DNA from: Spirogloea muscicola
Lineage: Eukaryota > Streptophyta > Zygnematophyceae > Spirogloeales > Spirogloeaceae
Assembly: GCA_009602725.1 (NCBI GenBank)
Contig: WELB01000208.1
Span: forward strand, 209,642 to 224,482
Direction: 5' to 3'
Length of the DNA stretch: 14,841 nucleotides
Position numbers and translations under genes: made by a program. The notes under the pieces were generated by a model, which ran no database searches, had not been told where the DNA came from, and saw only the letters and a list, made by a program, of their open reading frames with translations. Position 1 is the first letter of the stretch; every line of letters begins with the position of its first letter. Below, piece after piece: positions 1 through 8,647 of the stretch.

Positions 1-65
<65 letters not shown>
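1..65. repeat. 65-base poly-G run
   Basis: The first 65 bases are all G, and the sequence turns abruptly into ordinary complex DNA at base 66. A run of this length and purity at the very edge of the window is more like an artefact than biology, for example no-signal G calls on two-colour sequencers or a badly closed contig end. A real G tract cannot be excluded from the sequence alone. Confidence 0.95.
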
Positions 66-204
66 CGGCTTAAACCCCGAGCCCTGGCCAGGACGCTGGT
101 CAACCCCTGCCCGTGGCCCCCGACGGCGAGACGAGGACGGTGAGACGGAGCCCGGAGCCGTCTTTGTCGGATGCCCGCCTGCCTGCAGCCTGCGCCCAGC
201 CGCC
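66..204 (+). promoter_or_regulatory. 5' leader of the KAPA synthase gene with an upstream ATG
   Basis: This short stretch between the G run and the start codon at 205 must hold the 5' UTR and perhaps part of the promoter. I see no TATA box. An ATG at 171 lies 34 bases upstream of the main start and in a different frame. Its reading frame runs past the main start and on through the first intron region to 569. The ATG at 205 has a much stronger context (GCCGCCATGG), so leaky scanning past the first ATG is plausible. The real promoter is probably cut off by the window edge. Confidence 0.4.
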
Positions 205-3200
205 ATGGCCGCAGGGCGGGCCGCCTGGGACGCCTGGCTGGACGCCGGCCTGGCGGCGCTGCGCGCGCGGCGCCAGCTGCGCTGCCTGCGGCCCCTCGAC
301 ACTGCCGGTTCGCGCGCTCACGCCTCGGCGCCCGCGCCAAGCTACCCACTGTGGCTTCCCCAGGCGCCCCCGCCACCCCTTTTCCCACGTTGATTCGCAG
401 CAGAGGCGGACTGACTACATTGATGTTGCCTTCTCTTCTCCGTGGCAGGCACAGAGGATCTGGATGGCGACTGTCCACCAGCCACATTCCGCGGGCCTGG
501 CTCATGGGACCGCTCAGCCGTGGAGGTGTCCATCTCCAGCAGTGCGATGGACGCGTGGCTCAACGATGATATTTCTGACGGTGACGTCCCACAATTGCTG
601 CCCAGCCGCCGTCTGCCCGAGCCAATTGAGCAGTGCCGTTGCTCTTGGTCGTGCCAGCCGTCTCGGAGCTGGCTGAGCCCTCTGCCTGACATGGAGGTCA
701 GCGCCCCACCAAGCAGACGGAGCAGGGCATGGCATGACGAGTGGAGGTCCTGGCGGCCCAGTCGCGGATGCTAGCAGTACGTCCTGCCAGCAACGGCAGC
801 GGCACCAGCGCCTGCTTCTTTTCTCCGGGAATGACTACCTCGGGCTGTCGGCACACCCGTCCGTGCGCGCTGCCGCTGCAAAGGTGGACCAGGCTTACCC
901 GCTTTCGCGCAGCCAGCAGATGGTATCCAATGGCCAGCACGCTTCCTGCTGCCTCTTACGCCCTTGGCGGCGGCGGTGGGCATGCACAGGCAGCGTCTAC
1001 GTCGGGCATGGGGCCACGCGCTGCTCCGCTGGTGTGCGGCCATACAAGTGCCCATGCACGGCTTGAGGCGGCACTCGCTCGCCTCAAGGGCACCGAGGTA
1101 GCGCCGCCGCCGGTTCGAGCACCTATCGCTGCTGCAGCCGCCGCAGCTGTTATGACATGGAATAGGTGCTCCTGTTAAAGAATTTCACTTCAGAATTTGC
1201 ATTTGTGGATAGCCACACATGCCTGATACTTGTACCGCCGCCGCCACCACATTGCCGTGGGCGCTGCAGGACTGCCTGCTCTGCCCCACTGGGTTTGCTG
1301 CGAACCTGGCGGTCTTCGCTGCAGTGGCAGCCGCAGGGCCGAATGACATTGACTTGCTGGCCATCTTCTCTGACGAGCTCAACCATGCTTCGATCATTGA
1401 CGGCGCCCGCCTCGCCCGCGCCGCCAGCCGCGGCGCCACCAGCACAGCAGTGTACCGCCACAACGATGTGGCGCACCTTGATGAGCTGCTGTGAGTTCGC
1501 CCGCCGTCTGCTGGGAATGCCTCGCTTGCCATGAAGCATGGTGCCAGCTACAAGACCGGCGGCAAACATTGACAAGGCGGGCATTGGGCGGCGCCTTGAA
1601 GCCGGCCCTCAGGTCGTGCTGCAGCAGCTCTCGCAAGCTTGTGGTCACCGATAGGTAAGCTGAATCACATCCACATGCAAGCTTTGCTCGTCTCTGGGCA
1701 GTGGCACCCAACATGAGCTGAATGTCCAAGCAGTTGCCTACACAGGCTGGAGGGTTGCAGAGGCTGGAGGCTGCCCTGCACAGTCACTCTGTTCCATCGT
1801 CATCTGCTACTAGCTCCTGCTTTACTGCCCCTGGTGCCCCTCTTGTGCTTGACATTGCAGCCTCTTCAGCATGGACGGCGACTTTGCACCCATGCGTGAG
1901 ATAGCAGCGCTGCGCGCCAAGCACGGGTTCTTGTGGGTCATCGATGAGGTCTGCATGGGTTTACCACCAGGTCCACTTGTGAAACAGTCAAGGATGCAAG
2001 GAGCTGAATGCTCAGCAGTCAAGATTGCAAGGGGCTGACTGCTCAACAGCCTATCAAGCTCTCATTTGCAAACAACTGCTTCACATGAGTGCCATCGTTG
2101 TTGTTGTCGTCTTGAGCCCAAGGGGCGGGAAGGCTTTTGCGGAGCCTCTGATCTTCCATGCAGCACAACCCACCAGACCATTGTCGTCTGGCACGCCTCA
2201 GGCACATGCGACACTTGTATGCGGCGAGCGCGGCGGTGGCGCAGCCGAGGCGGCCGGCGTGGCTGCTGAAGTGGACCTGCACGTTGGCACCCTGTCCAAG
2301 GCCTTGGGCTGCCACGGTGGCTTCATAGCCTGCAGGTGACCTGCAGATGCAACAATCATTGGCACTTGGCTGCTCTTGGTCTTGTCCTACTCCCCATTGT
2401 CCACGATCATTTTCACTTCCAGGTTTGCCTGAGACAGATCGCGAGACCAGGATTTATGCCTACATACTTCTGCTTCTGTGCCCAATCTCCCTTTACTTAT
2501 GGCGTCAGCCACGCTCTCTCTCCAATGCTGCTGCAACGGTGATTGGAACTTGGCAGCCTCATCACCCTGCCGCATATTCTTGTCGCATGGGGCAGCCACA
2601 AGTGGAAGTCGTGGCTTGCTTCTCAGGGTCGTGCATTTGTTTATTCCACGGCGCTGCCCGTCCCGGTTGTTGCCGCAGCCCAAGGTGCGCCCAAATGCGC
2701 AAATCTTATTATTGATGAGGCACAGGTGCTTGCCGCCATTGCTGTTGATAAGCACGCTGCAACGTCACGGCTCAGCTGATGGGCTTGCTGCTTTGACTGC
2801 ACGAATTTGTGGCAGCTGCAATTGCAGTTATGGACGTAGAGACATGGCGCCGGAAAGTGCTGTGGGCGCACGTGGCACAGCTCTCTGACGGGTTGGGTAT
2901 CCGATTTCGCTCCCCAATAGCCCCCGTCATAATCGGCGGTACCAACGAGGCCCTTTGCATGAGCCGGTGCGCCCTCCACTCCTGCACCGCCTTGCAACAA
3001 ATAACAAATGTACCTGACTACTGATGTGATGGAAGCAGGCAAGGTCGCTGATGCGAGCTTGTACTTGCTTGCAGAAGTTGCTGCTGATATCCAGTGCTTG
3101 TCTGTGATAATGTGCCCTTCTTGTTGCTCGGCATCAATACGGGATCGGCAGCGAGCTACTTCGTTTGGGTTTTCATGTGCCGGCAATCAGACCACCCACT

Positions 3201-3678
3201 GTGGCCAAGAACTCGTCCCGGTGAGCACCTGCCAACTCTAGCACCGCATCTCACACCTCATGCGAAGGCAGTCTGATGGACTGAAAGAGTGTGGCCTCTG
3301 GTGTCGTCAAGCTTGCACTTTGGACCTCGGAGCTTGTCTAGCCTCTCTTCCCTCTTCCCTCGATGGATGTGGAAAGTAAGTGCACATTGGTGTGCACTGT
3401 GCCCCGCCGAGGTATTTTGCAGGCTACGGATTGCTCTCTCGGCAGCCCACACCGCAGAAGACATTGACGCGCTCATTGGGGCGCTGCGACCGCTCTTGCG
3501 AGCAAGGCAGTTGTCTCAAGCTGGCCCCTGCAGAGTCGATAACCAGTTGGGGATGGGTATTTTGCCAGTGCTGCTAGGTTTGCAAAATGAGAAGCTCGCG
3601 GCTCGTGGTGCAGAGCGAGCGAGCACAGCCATGTGTGCGAGCCAAGCGGGTGCGGCTGTGCACAAGGCTCGTCTTTGA
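205..3678 (+). CDS. BIOF: 8-amino-7-oxononanoate (KAPA) synthase, 12 exons
   Basis: This PLP enzyme of the alpha-oxoamine synthase family condenses pimeloyl thioester with alanine to give KAPA, the first committed step of biotin synthesis. Modelled exons: 205-307, 449-580, 762-883, 990-1097, 1270-1490, 1613-1654, 1861-1948, 2202-2335, 2596-2684, 2816-2966, 3152-3220, 3423-3678. All phases match and give 504 residues, against about 476 in Arabidopsis as I recall. The start has a strong context (GCCGCCATGG), and the first 35 residues resemble the plant N terminus ([10 protein letters not shown]). Landmarks are FSGNDYLGL (about residue 99), CPTGFAAN (160), NHASIIDG with the PLP-stacking His194, [14 protein letters not shown] (about 240), VIDEAH with Asp271 and His274, and [11 protein letters not shown] with Schiff-base Lys305. 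Later come [11 protein letters not shown] and [11 protein letters not shown]. The protein ends in Ala-Arg-Leu, a peroxisomal-type tripeptide. The exon 2/3 junction (donor 581, acceptor 761) and the exon 6 start (1613 or 1625) are the least certain. Identity is secure; the borders are inferred. Confidence 0.95.
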
Positions 3679-3692
3679 CGAGCGAGGCATGT

Positions 3693-3697
3693 TGTAA
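3693..3697 (+). terminator. TGTAA polyadenylation signal for the KAPA synthase gene
   Basis: TGTAA is the usual polyadenylation signal of green algae, normally 10-20 bases before the cleavage site. This copy lies only 15 bases after the stop codon at 3678, which would make an unusually short 3' UTR. Either the 3' UTR is very short, a later signal is used, or the last exon is modelled wrongly. Confidence 0.4.
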
Positions 3698-4062
3698 ATT
3701 CATCGCACTGCGTTGTTCGCCGGGAGGGTGGTTTGCAGCCTGCTGCCATGGTGGGCGAGCGTGTCATAACTCACCCAGCCGAGAAGGTCGGAGGGGGGGC
3801 CTGCCCTGGCCCAGTCGCCAGGAGGCGGAGGGCTCGGCAGAAGCGGCAGTAGAGGCACGGGGGAGCCTGCGACGGGTGGGGTGGCCCGCCGTGCTGCCCG
3901 TGACTGCTCCCCTCGCAGACCGTGGCTACCCTTGCGCGGTCTCCCTGCAGGCTGTGCGACGGCAGCTGCAGCAGCACCGGCGGTGGCGGCGGCAGTGGCG
4001 GCGATGCCGGCGGCAGCGTTGACTTGCTGCTTGCCTGCAACCTTGCACGGCCTTGAGGCGCT

Positions 4063-4620
4063 ATGCCAATCGTGGCGGAGGGCGAGAGGGCGGCTGGTCC
4101 AGAGCTGCTAGCTGCACAGTCAGTACCTGGGCTCTTATCCGTGCTAGCCGCGGCACTGCCTATGCCTGTGCCCCCATTTAGTGGCCGAAATGGAGGTGCT
4201 GGTAAGGGCTGCGCCAGCAGCAGCGCTGTAGCACAAGCTGGTGTGATCGGGACAGGCTTGGCACGTACTGTGGCTGCACATGCATCGCCGGCAGCCTTGG
4301 TCGTCAACGTCGCCCTCTTTGTGTGGTACTCACCAGGTGCTTCTCTGGCGCCCTTGGGGGGGACCTCCAAAAAGCAGTTGTTGTTGACTAGGGGTTATTT
4401 GAGCTCCCATTGTGGTGTTTACCTGGTGTACTTCTGCAAATTGAGCCCCTTCGGACCTTCTCCGTTCCTTATGGGCTGGCCTCTCAAAGCCATCGCCCCT
4501 TTAAAGGTGCTTCTTCTTTCCAGCAGCCCCTCTCCTCTGCCCCACATGCCAGGGCGGTCCTTAGCACCCTGCATTGTGCATAGCAGCAAGCCCGTTGCTG
4601 CGCCACTGTTGCAAGCCTAA
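4063..4620 (+). CDS. Possible + strand exon(s) of an unknown protein
   Basis: An ATG at 4063 opens a frame of 185 codons with protein-like composition and one hydrophobic stretch around 4290-4330 (AALVVNVALFVWY). A good donor, GTAAGG at 4202, would end a first exon there (4063-4201), in which case the downstream open frame is partly intronic. I do not recognise the protein. Against it, the opposite strand has equally good splice sites, and the second half of the frame overlaps a repeat copy. It could simply be chance open sequence. Confidence 0.2.
   Translation: MPIVAEGERAAGPELLAAQSVPGLLSVLAAALPMPVPPFSGRNGGAGKGCASSSAVAQAGVIGTGLARTVAAHASPAALVVNVALFVWYSPGASLAPLGGTSKKQLLLTRGYLSSHCGVYLVYFCKLSPFGPSPFLMGWPLKAIAPLKVLLLSSSPSPLPHMPGRSLAPCIVHSSKPVAAPLLQA
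4453..4515 (+). repeat. Intergenic repeat, copy A (forward)
   Basis: The core is a TGGGCTGGCCTCTCAAAGCC block followed by CATCGCCCC. By eye it aligns with copy C (4971-5024) over about 53 bases at roughly three-quarters identity with one gap. It also aligns with the reverse complement of copy B over about 65 bases, sharing GGACCTT, GGGCTGGC and a 12-base exact AGCCATCGCCCC. Confidence 0.6.
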
Positions 4621-4906
4621 GGGACTGCGTGGTGGGGACCCTGTTGCTCCTTGCAAGCCAATGCATGGAAACGTAGGCCAGCGCTGCCAATCCTGCAGCC
4701 ATTCCGGCGGTTGCTTGTTCAGGAGGCCGCCTCCATAATAGCTTGGTCACACCTTGGTGGCCTGTGCTGCATATTATCAAACTCACAAGGACGCCAGCGG
4801 CAGCGCCGCTACTCAGGGCGCCAATGTCTCTTGCCGGCGGCAGTGCCAGTAGACCTCCGCCTCCTCCAGACTTGCAGCTTTTGACTAGGATGTACTGAGT
4901 GGCCAT
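4484..4906 (-). CDS. Possible - strand small membrane protein exon(s)
   Basis: Read on the minus strand from an ATG at 4906, the frame holds two hydrophobic, glycine/alanine-rich stretches, GALSSGAAAGVLVSLIICS (about 4820-4760) and AGMAAGLAALAYVSMHWLA (about 4705-4650). The spacing vaguely resembles TMEM14/FAX-type small membrane proteins, but no diagnostic motif is visible and the likeness may be composition only. A perfect GTGAGT donor at 4786 falls inside the first hydrophobic stretch, so the true exon may be shorter. Further minus-strand donors at 4422 and 4333, with acceptor TTGCAG at 4439-4434, would fit downstream exons. The 3' end near 4484 overlaps a repeat copy. Function is unknown. 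Confidence 0.22.
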   Translation of the reverse strand: MATQYILVKSCKSGGGGGLLALPPARDIGALSSGAAAGVLVSLIICSTGHQGVTKLLWRRPPEQATAGMAAGLAALAYVSMHWLARSNRVPTTQSLRLATVAQQRACCYAQCRVLRTALACGAEERGCWKEEAPLKGRWL

Positions 4907-4970
4907 CACAGTGCCACTTGATCTGCTAAGTATCTGCGCTTTCGTGTTGGAGCTTCCCCCTTGTTTCTTT

Positions 4971-5024
4971 GTCCATTCCTTCTGGCCTGGCCTTTCAGGG
5001 CCATTGACCCGTTTGGACGAGCTT
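4971..5024 (+). repeat. Intergenic repeat, copy C (forward)
   Basis: This copy carries TCTGGCCTGGCCTTTCAGGG followed by CCATTGACCC. It matches copy A in the same orientation. Upstream, TTGTTTCTTT at 4961-4970 is also found in the reverse complement of copy D, so the true unit may be longer than the core. Confidence 0.6.
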
Positions 5025-5060
5025 ATCCCCCCTTCGTATGCACTAGGCTGGCTGTCGCAA

Positions 5061-5124
5061 AGAAGGCGTTTCTAGAGGGGGCGATGGCTGTGTAGTGCCA
5101 GCCCAAGAACGGATGGACAAGGTC
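5061..5124 (-). repeat. Intergenic repeat, copy B (inverted)
   Basis: The reverse complement reads GGACCTTGTCC, then TTGGGCTGGC, then CAGCCATCGCCCC, then CGCCTTCTT, in the same order as copy A. It lies only about 36 bases from forward copy C, so C and B form an imperfect inverted pair. Confidence 0.6.
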
Positions 5125-5285
5125 CAACGGAGCCGGAAAGATAGAAGGCACATGAAATGGAAGGGAGGCCAGATAAGGCAGTACACTGTTTGTGGTGAAG
5201 CGCCAGAGAAGTGCCGCAAAGTGCCCAACCACACATCCACTCAAGCGGCTGCAACGAATGGGTGCTCAATGAGGAGAGCTCGCTC

Positions 5286-5345
5286 TTTCCAAGGAAAGGG
5301 GGCCGAGGGCTGTGAAAAGCCAGCCCAGAAAAGAAACAATGGGCC
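5286..5345 (-). repeat. Intergenic repeat, copy D (inverted, most diverged)
   Basis: The reverse complement contains TTGTTTCTTTTCTGGGCTGG followed by CTTTTCACAGCCC, which matches the order of blocks in copy C with a deletion of about 9 bases. This is the weakest of the four copies. Confidence 0.45.
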
Positions 5346-5612
5346 AAAGTGTCGTAACAAGCCGCCCTTGCGTACCAGTAGCTGCGGCTTTCTTTCCCCC
5401 ATTTCGCTGCAGACCATCGATGGCCCCCTGAAGGCGGCCTCCATGCCCTAACGTGCGCCTCTTTCCCTGCAGCGAGCTACTCAGACCTGATGTTGCTCAC
5501 TCGTGGGTACTGAGCTTTCCTCTGCATCGTTTCTGTGTTCTGCAGTATGTTGTAGTGTAGTCCTAACGTCCGCACCCCCTTAGCCAGCTCATTACCCAGT
5601 TAACAGGACATT

Positions 5613-5617
5613 TGTAA
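5613..5617 (+). terminator. Isolated TGTAA motif
   Basis: This TGTAA lies about 125 bases upstream of the BASS start codon and cannot serve that gene. It may be the polyadenylation signal of an unrecognised + strand transcript in the preceding region, or chance. Confidence 0.2.
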
Positions 5618-5741
5618 GGCTAGAATTGGCCTCCCTTTCAATTTCATGCGCACCGCGCCTTCTCTGCACACCTGACCTTGAAACCCAAGCCAAGCCGACG
5701 AGCCGACACGAGGGTACCGCCACCGCCGCCGCTGGCTCACA

Positions 5742-8647
5742 ATGTCCGCAGCACCAGCATGGGCGCCACCCCCGGCCGCGCCCAGCCCCCGGCAGCGCGA
5801 GCAGCGGACAACCGCCGCTGCGCTTCCCGGGAGGCCACCTGGCATGTGCTGCTGCCTGTGCTGCGCCACACCTGCAGCCCAGGCCGCCGGATGCGGTCCA
5901 GGACGCGCGACGGGCGCTGCCGCCGTCGCCGTCGCCGGCGCGAGGGGCCGCCGGCCGCGCCGAGGCCGCGGCTGGGAGCAGCGGCCGCTCGCAACAAGGT
6001 TGCCGGCAGGTATCCGCTCCCTCAGCGCCTCAGCCCAGGCCTGCAAGCTGGCACCACCAGGGTATGCAGGCCTGCCTGGGGACGCGGTGCGCTGCCGTGC
6101 CTCGCAGGCGCCAGTAGCTGCCGCTTGCCACCAATTGGCAGCTTGCAGCCGCCGGCAAGTGCTCTCCCAAGCACAGGCAGACTCTGCTCGCTTGCAGAGT
6201 GGGCTTAGCACACTCAAACAGCATCAGGGCTTTGCTACAAGCTGCTGCTCACCGCCAGTCGGCGTTGTGCGACATCGGCGAGAGCTTGAATTGCAGCCAC
6301 TGTGCCTCGCTGGCAGAGTAGTGATCATCCCGTGCTTGACTTGCGTATGCTTCTTATCGCCACATCGCACCCCCTTGCAGCTAGGCAGAAGCGTTGGTGG
6401 AGGCCAATGCCGGCATTGCCGGATCGCAACACCTGCCAAGCAAGCACCGCCAGTCGCGGCTCGCCAGGGACGCATGGACCGGATGCCACGCCTCGTGTAA
6501 GGTCACCTCCTGGCCAAGACCAGCTTCCATGGCTAGCAAGCTCGTGTGTCTGTGGTCATTGGTGACCGCAGCCTGGTCATGTCTCGCTTAGTCTTCAGTG
6601 AACATGTGTTGATTGACCTTGCCTCCTCTGGCAGTGGGCGTCGTTGGTTTCGACTTTGCAAGGAGCCAATGCCTACTTGCCGCAGGCTGTGCTGGGTAGC
6701 ACAATACTGGCGCTTGCTCACCCACCAGCCTTTACTTGGTTCACAACAACGTCCGTCAATGACGCTCTGACTGAGCTCTCACCGGAAAAGCCACACAGCT
6801 CTCTTGCCTTTTCATGTCAACTTCATGCAAGCCCAATGAGCTCCTCAGTTGAACGTGTCGGTTTCCACAACATAAAGTGCACTTATAACGAGATGCATGT
6901 CTCAGACGCAATGCTGTGCCAGTATCCTGCCAGATGGTCTCGCTAGATTTGAGCCATTCACCACCATCATTCTGCCAGCTAATGGGCTATCACTTGCTTG
7001 TCTTGACAATCTCTTAGTGTGTGAACGTGCTGTTGCTTGTGCGGAATGGCTCCAGGTATTACGCCCCAGCTTTGGGCATGCTCATGTTTGCGGTCGGGAT
7101 CAACCTCAGCGTGCACGATTTTGAGCTTGTGCTTCACAGACCAGCTGCAATCGCGCTCGGCTATTTTGGCCAGTTTGTGGTGAAGCCTGTGCTTGGGGTG
7201 CTTGCTTCCTCAACCCTTATCCCCCTCCTGCACCTCCCAGAAGCCATAGGTGAACTGCCCAGATCGTATCGACTGCAGGCTGTTGTCTTTGTTGTCAAGA
7301 TGAGATATAAGGCCTCTGCGACCTTGCAATCTGCATATGCTCACTCACTCCAGGGCGTCCTGCATGAAAGTGTGGCCCCTTTACCAGTAGACAACTTTGC
7401 CTGTTTGTAGACTGTATTAACTAGAGCTGCCAGATCAACCTCGTGCGCAGGCTCAGGGCTTGTCCTGACAGCTTGTGTGAGCGGCGCCCAGCTATCAAAT
7501 TATGCAACCTTTCTTGTCGAGCGCTCCATGGCGCCCCTAAGCATTGTGATGACAGCACTGTCGACGCTCAGCGCCGTGCTTGTAACGCCAGCGCTCACTC
7601 TCGCCCTCCTTGGCAAGCGGCTACCTGTGGACTTCAAGGGCATGATGCTTAACATCCTCCAGATTGTTTTGGTCCCTATAACTGCTGGTCTCCTGCTCAA
7701 CCGGTGACTTCTCTTGACTTACTCACGTTTGACCACCTTGCCTAGTGGAACTTGCACGCCAGCAGAAGCTAACTAGCTAAAGAATGTGGATTGTGCGGTC
7801 ACTTTCATGCAGCCCTGCTGTCTGCCTGATGGTCCTGTATGAACTGAGCCATTGCGTGGTCAGGATACCCCGCAGGTGAGCTCCTGTGTGATCTTCAGCA
7901 TGACTCCTTTACCAGAGCTCCTGACTGCCTGCTGCTGCAGGTATGGCGGCAAAGTAGCATCAGCAGTCAAGCCATTCCTCCCAGTTGTCTCGGTGGTGAC
8001 CACGGCTCTCTGTGTCGGCTCCCCCTTGGCCACAAACATCACTTCGTTGCGCTCGGCAACAGGCTTGCTACTTGTTGTGCCGGTTGTAGCATTCCACACA
8101 GCCGCCTTTGTTGCTGGTTACTGGATGGCCGTCGCCTCCTTCAGAAAGAATACGGAACAAGTTGCGCTTGCCAGAACCATCTCCCTCGAGACAGGTGAGG
8201 CTCTGTGGCAGCAAGCTCTTCAACGCTCTCTTGACTTGCCTACATGTAAAAGACTTCCAAGCTGATTATTGCTGGAGAAGAAGCTGCTTGTTGAGAAGTC
8301 AGAGTTGCTGCTCAGCTACTCCGGCAGCGTGGACAGGCATGCAGAGCAGCCTGCTTGCCTTGGCCTTAGCCAATCGCTTTTTCAGCGACCCCCTTGTCAG
8401 CCTCTGTCCAGCTATCTCGGTGAGAGGGGCCTGCTATTGTCTAACTCCCTGTCAACAAATTGCTGCCATTCCATGTGCTGCGTGCTGGATACATGCACTT
8501 GCCATTGATACTTGTGCTCAGTCGAGTGCTAACTGCCTTCTGCTTGATGTTCTCCGGGGGCAGACCGTTCTCATGTCCCTAATGGGCTTTGCGCTTGTGC
8601 TACTTTGGTCCAAGCCGAAGAGCATGGATGGTGATGTACGTGCGTGA
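5742..8647 (+). CDS. BASS: Plastid-type BASS family sodium/metabolite cotransporter
   Basis: Bile acid:sodium symporter family carriers in plants sit in the plastid envelope and move organic acids such as pyruvate, pantoate or 2-oxo acids. Well-supported exons: 6635-6750, 7056-7249, 7451-7703, 7941-8194, 8337-8419, 8564-8647. They join in phase to 327 codons plus stop, the usual length of the membrane domain. Family signatures in order are STILALAHPPAFTWF, YYAPALGMLMFAVGINLS, GYFGQFVVKPVLG, ACVSGAQLSNYATFL, APLSIVMTALST, KRLPVDFKGM, CVGSPLATNI, TISLETGMQSSLLALALA and VLMSLMGFALVLLW. VSGAQLS and CVGSPLA match the two crossover helices. The wording is closest to plant BASS3 as I remember it; the substrate cannot be read from sequence. 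The N terminus is modelled as exons 5742-6009 and 6381-6496, phase-compatible and Arg/Ala/Ser/Pro-rich like a chloroplast transit peptide, giving 455 residues in total. That part is uncertain. The donor at 6751 is GTCCGT, a weak site. Confidence 0.93.

Larger units (their letters stand above)
3698..5741. other. Unresolved intergenic region of about 2 kb
   Basis: No recognisable protein family is encoded here. It holds two weak and partly overlapping coding candidates (4063-4620 on + and 4484-4906 on -), a cluster of four repeat copies between 4453 and 5345, and a TGTAA at 5613. Strong splice-donor matches occur on both strands: GTAAGG on + at 4202, GTGAGT on - at 4333 and 4786, and GTAAAC on - at 4422. 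The strand of any gene therefore cannot be settled. GC-rich simple sequence (CGGCGGCAG type) lies at 3975-4018. The 3' part should include the promoter of the BASS transporter gene. Confidence 0.6.

Noticed and set aside
3771-4370. A 199-codon minus-strand frame
   Set aside because: The composition is low-complexity (Pro, Ala, Ser), no family is recognised, and a GTGAGT donor within it would cut the frame. It is mentioned only as part of the unresolved region.
5023-5451. Several overlapping frames of 65-118 codons on both strands
   Set aside because: They run through the repeat copies, lack similarity and have no consistent splice context.
8269-8508. A 79-codon + strand frame
   Set aside because: It overlaps the BASS exon at 8337-8419 in the wrong frame and spans its introns.
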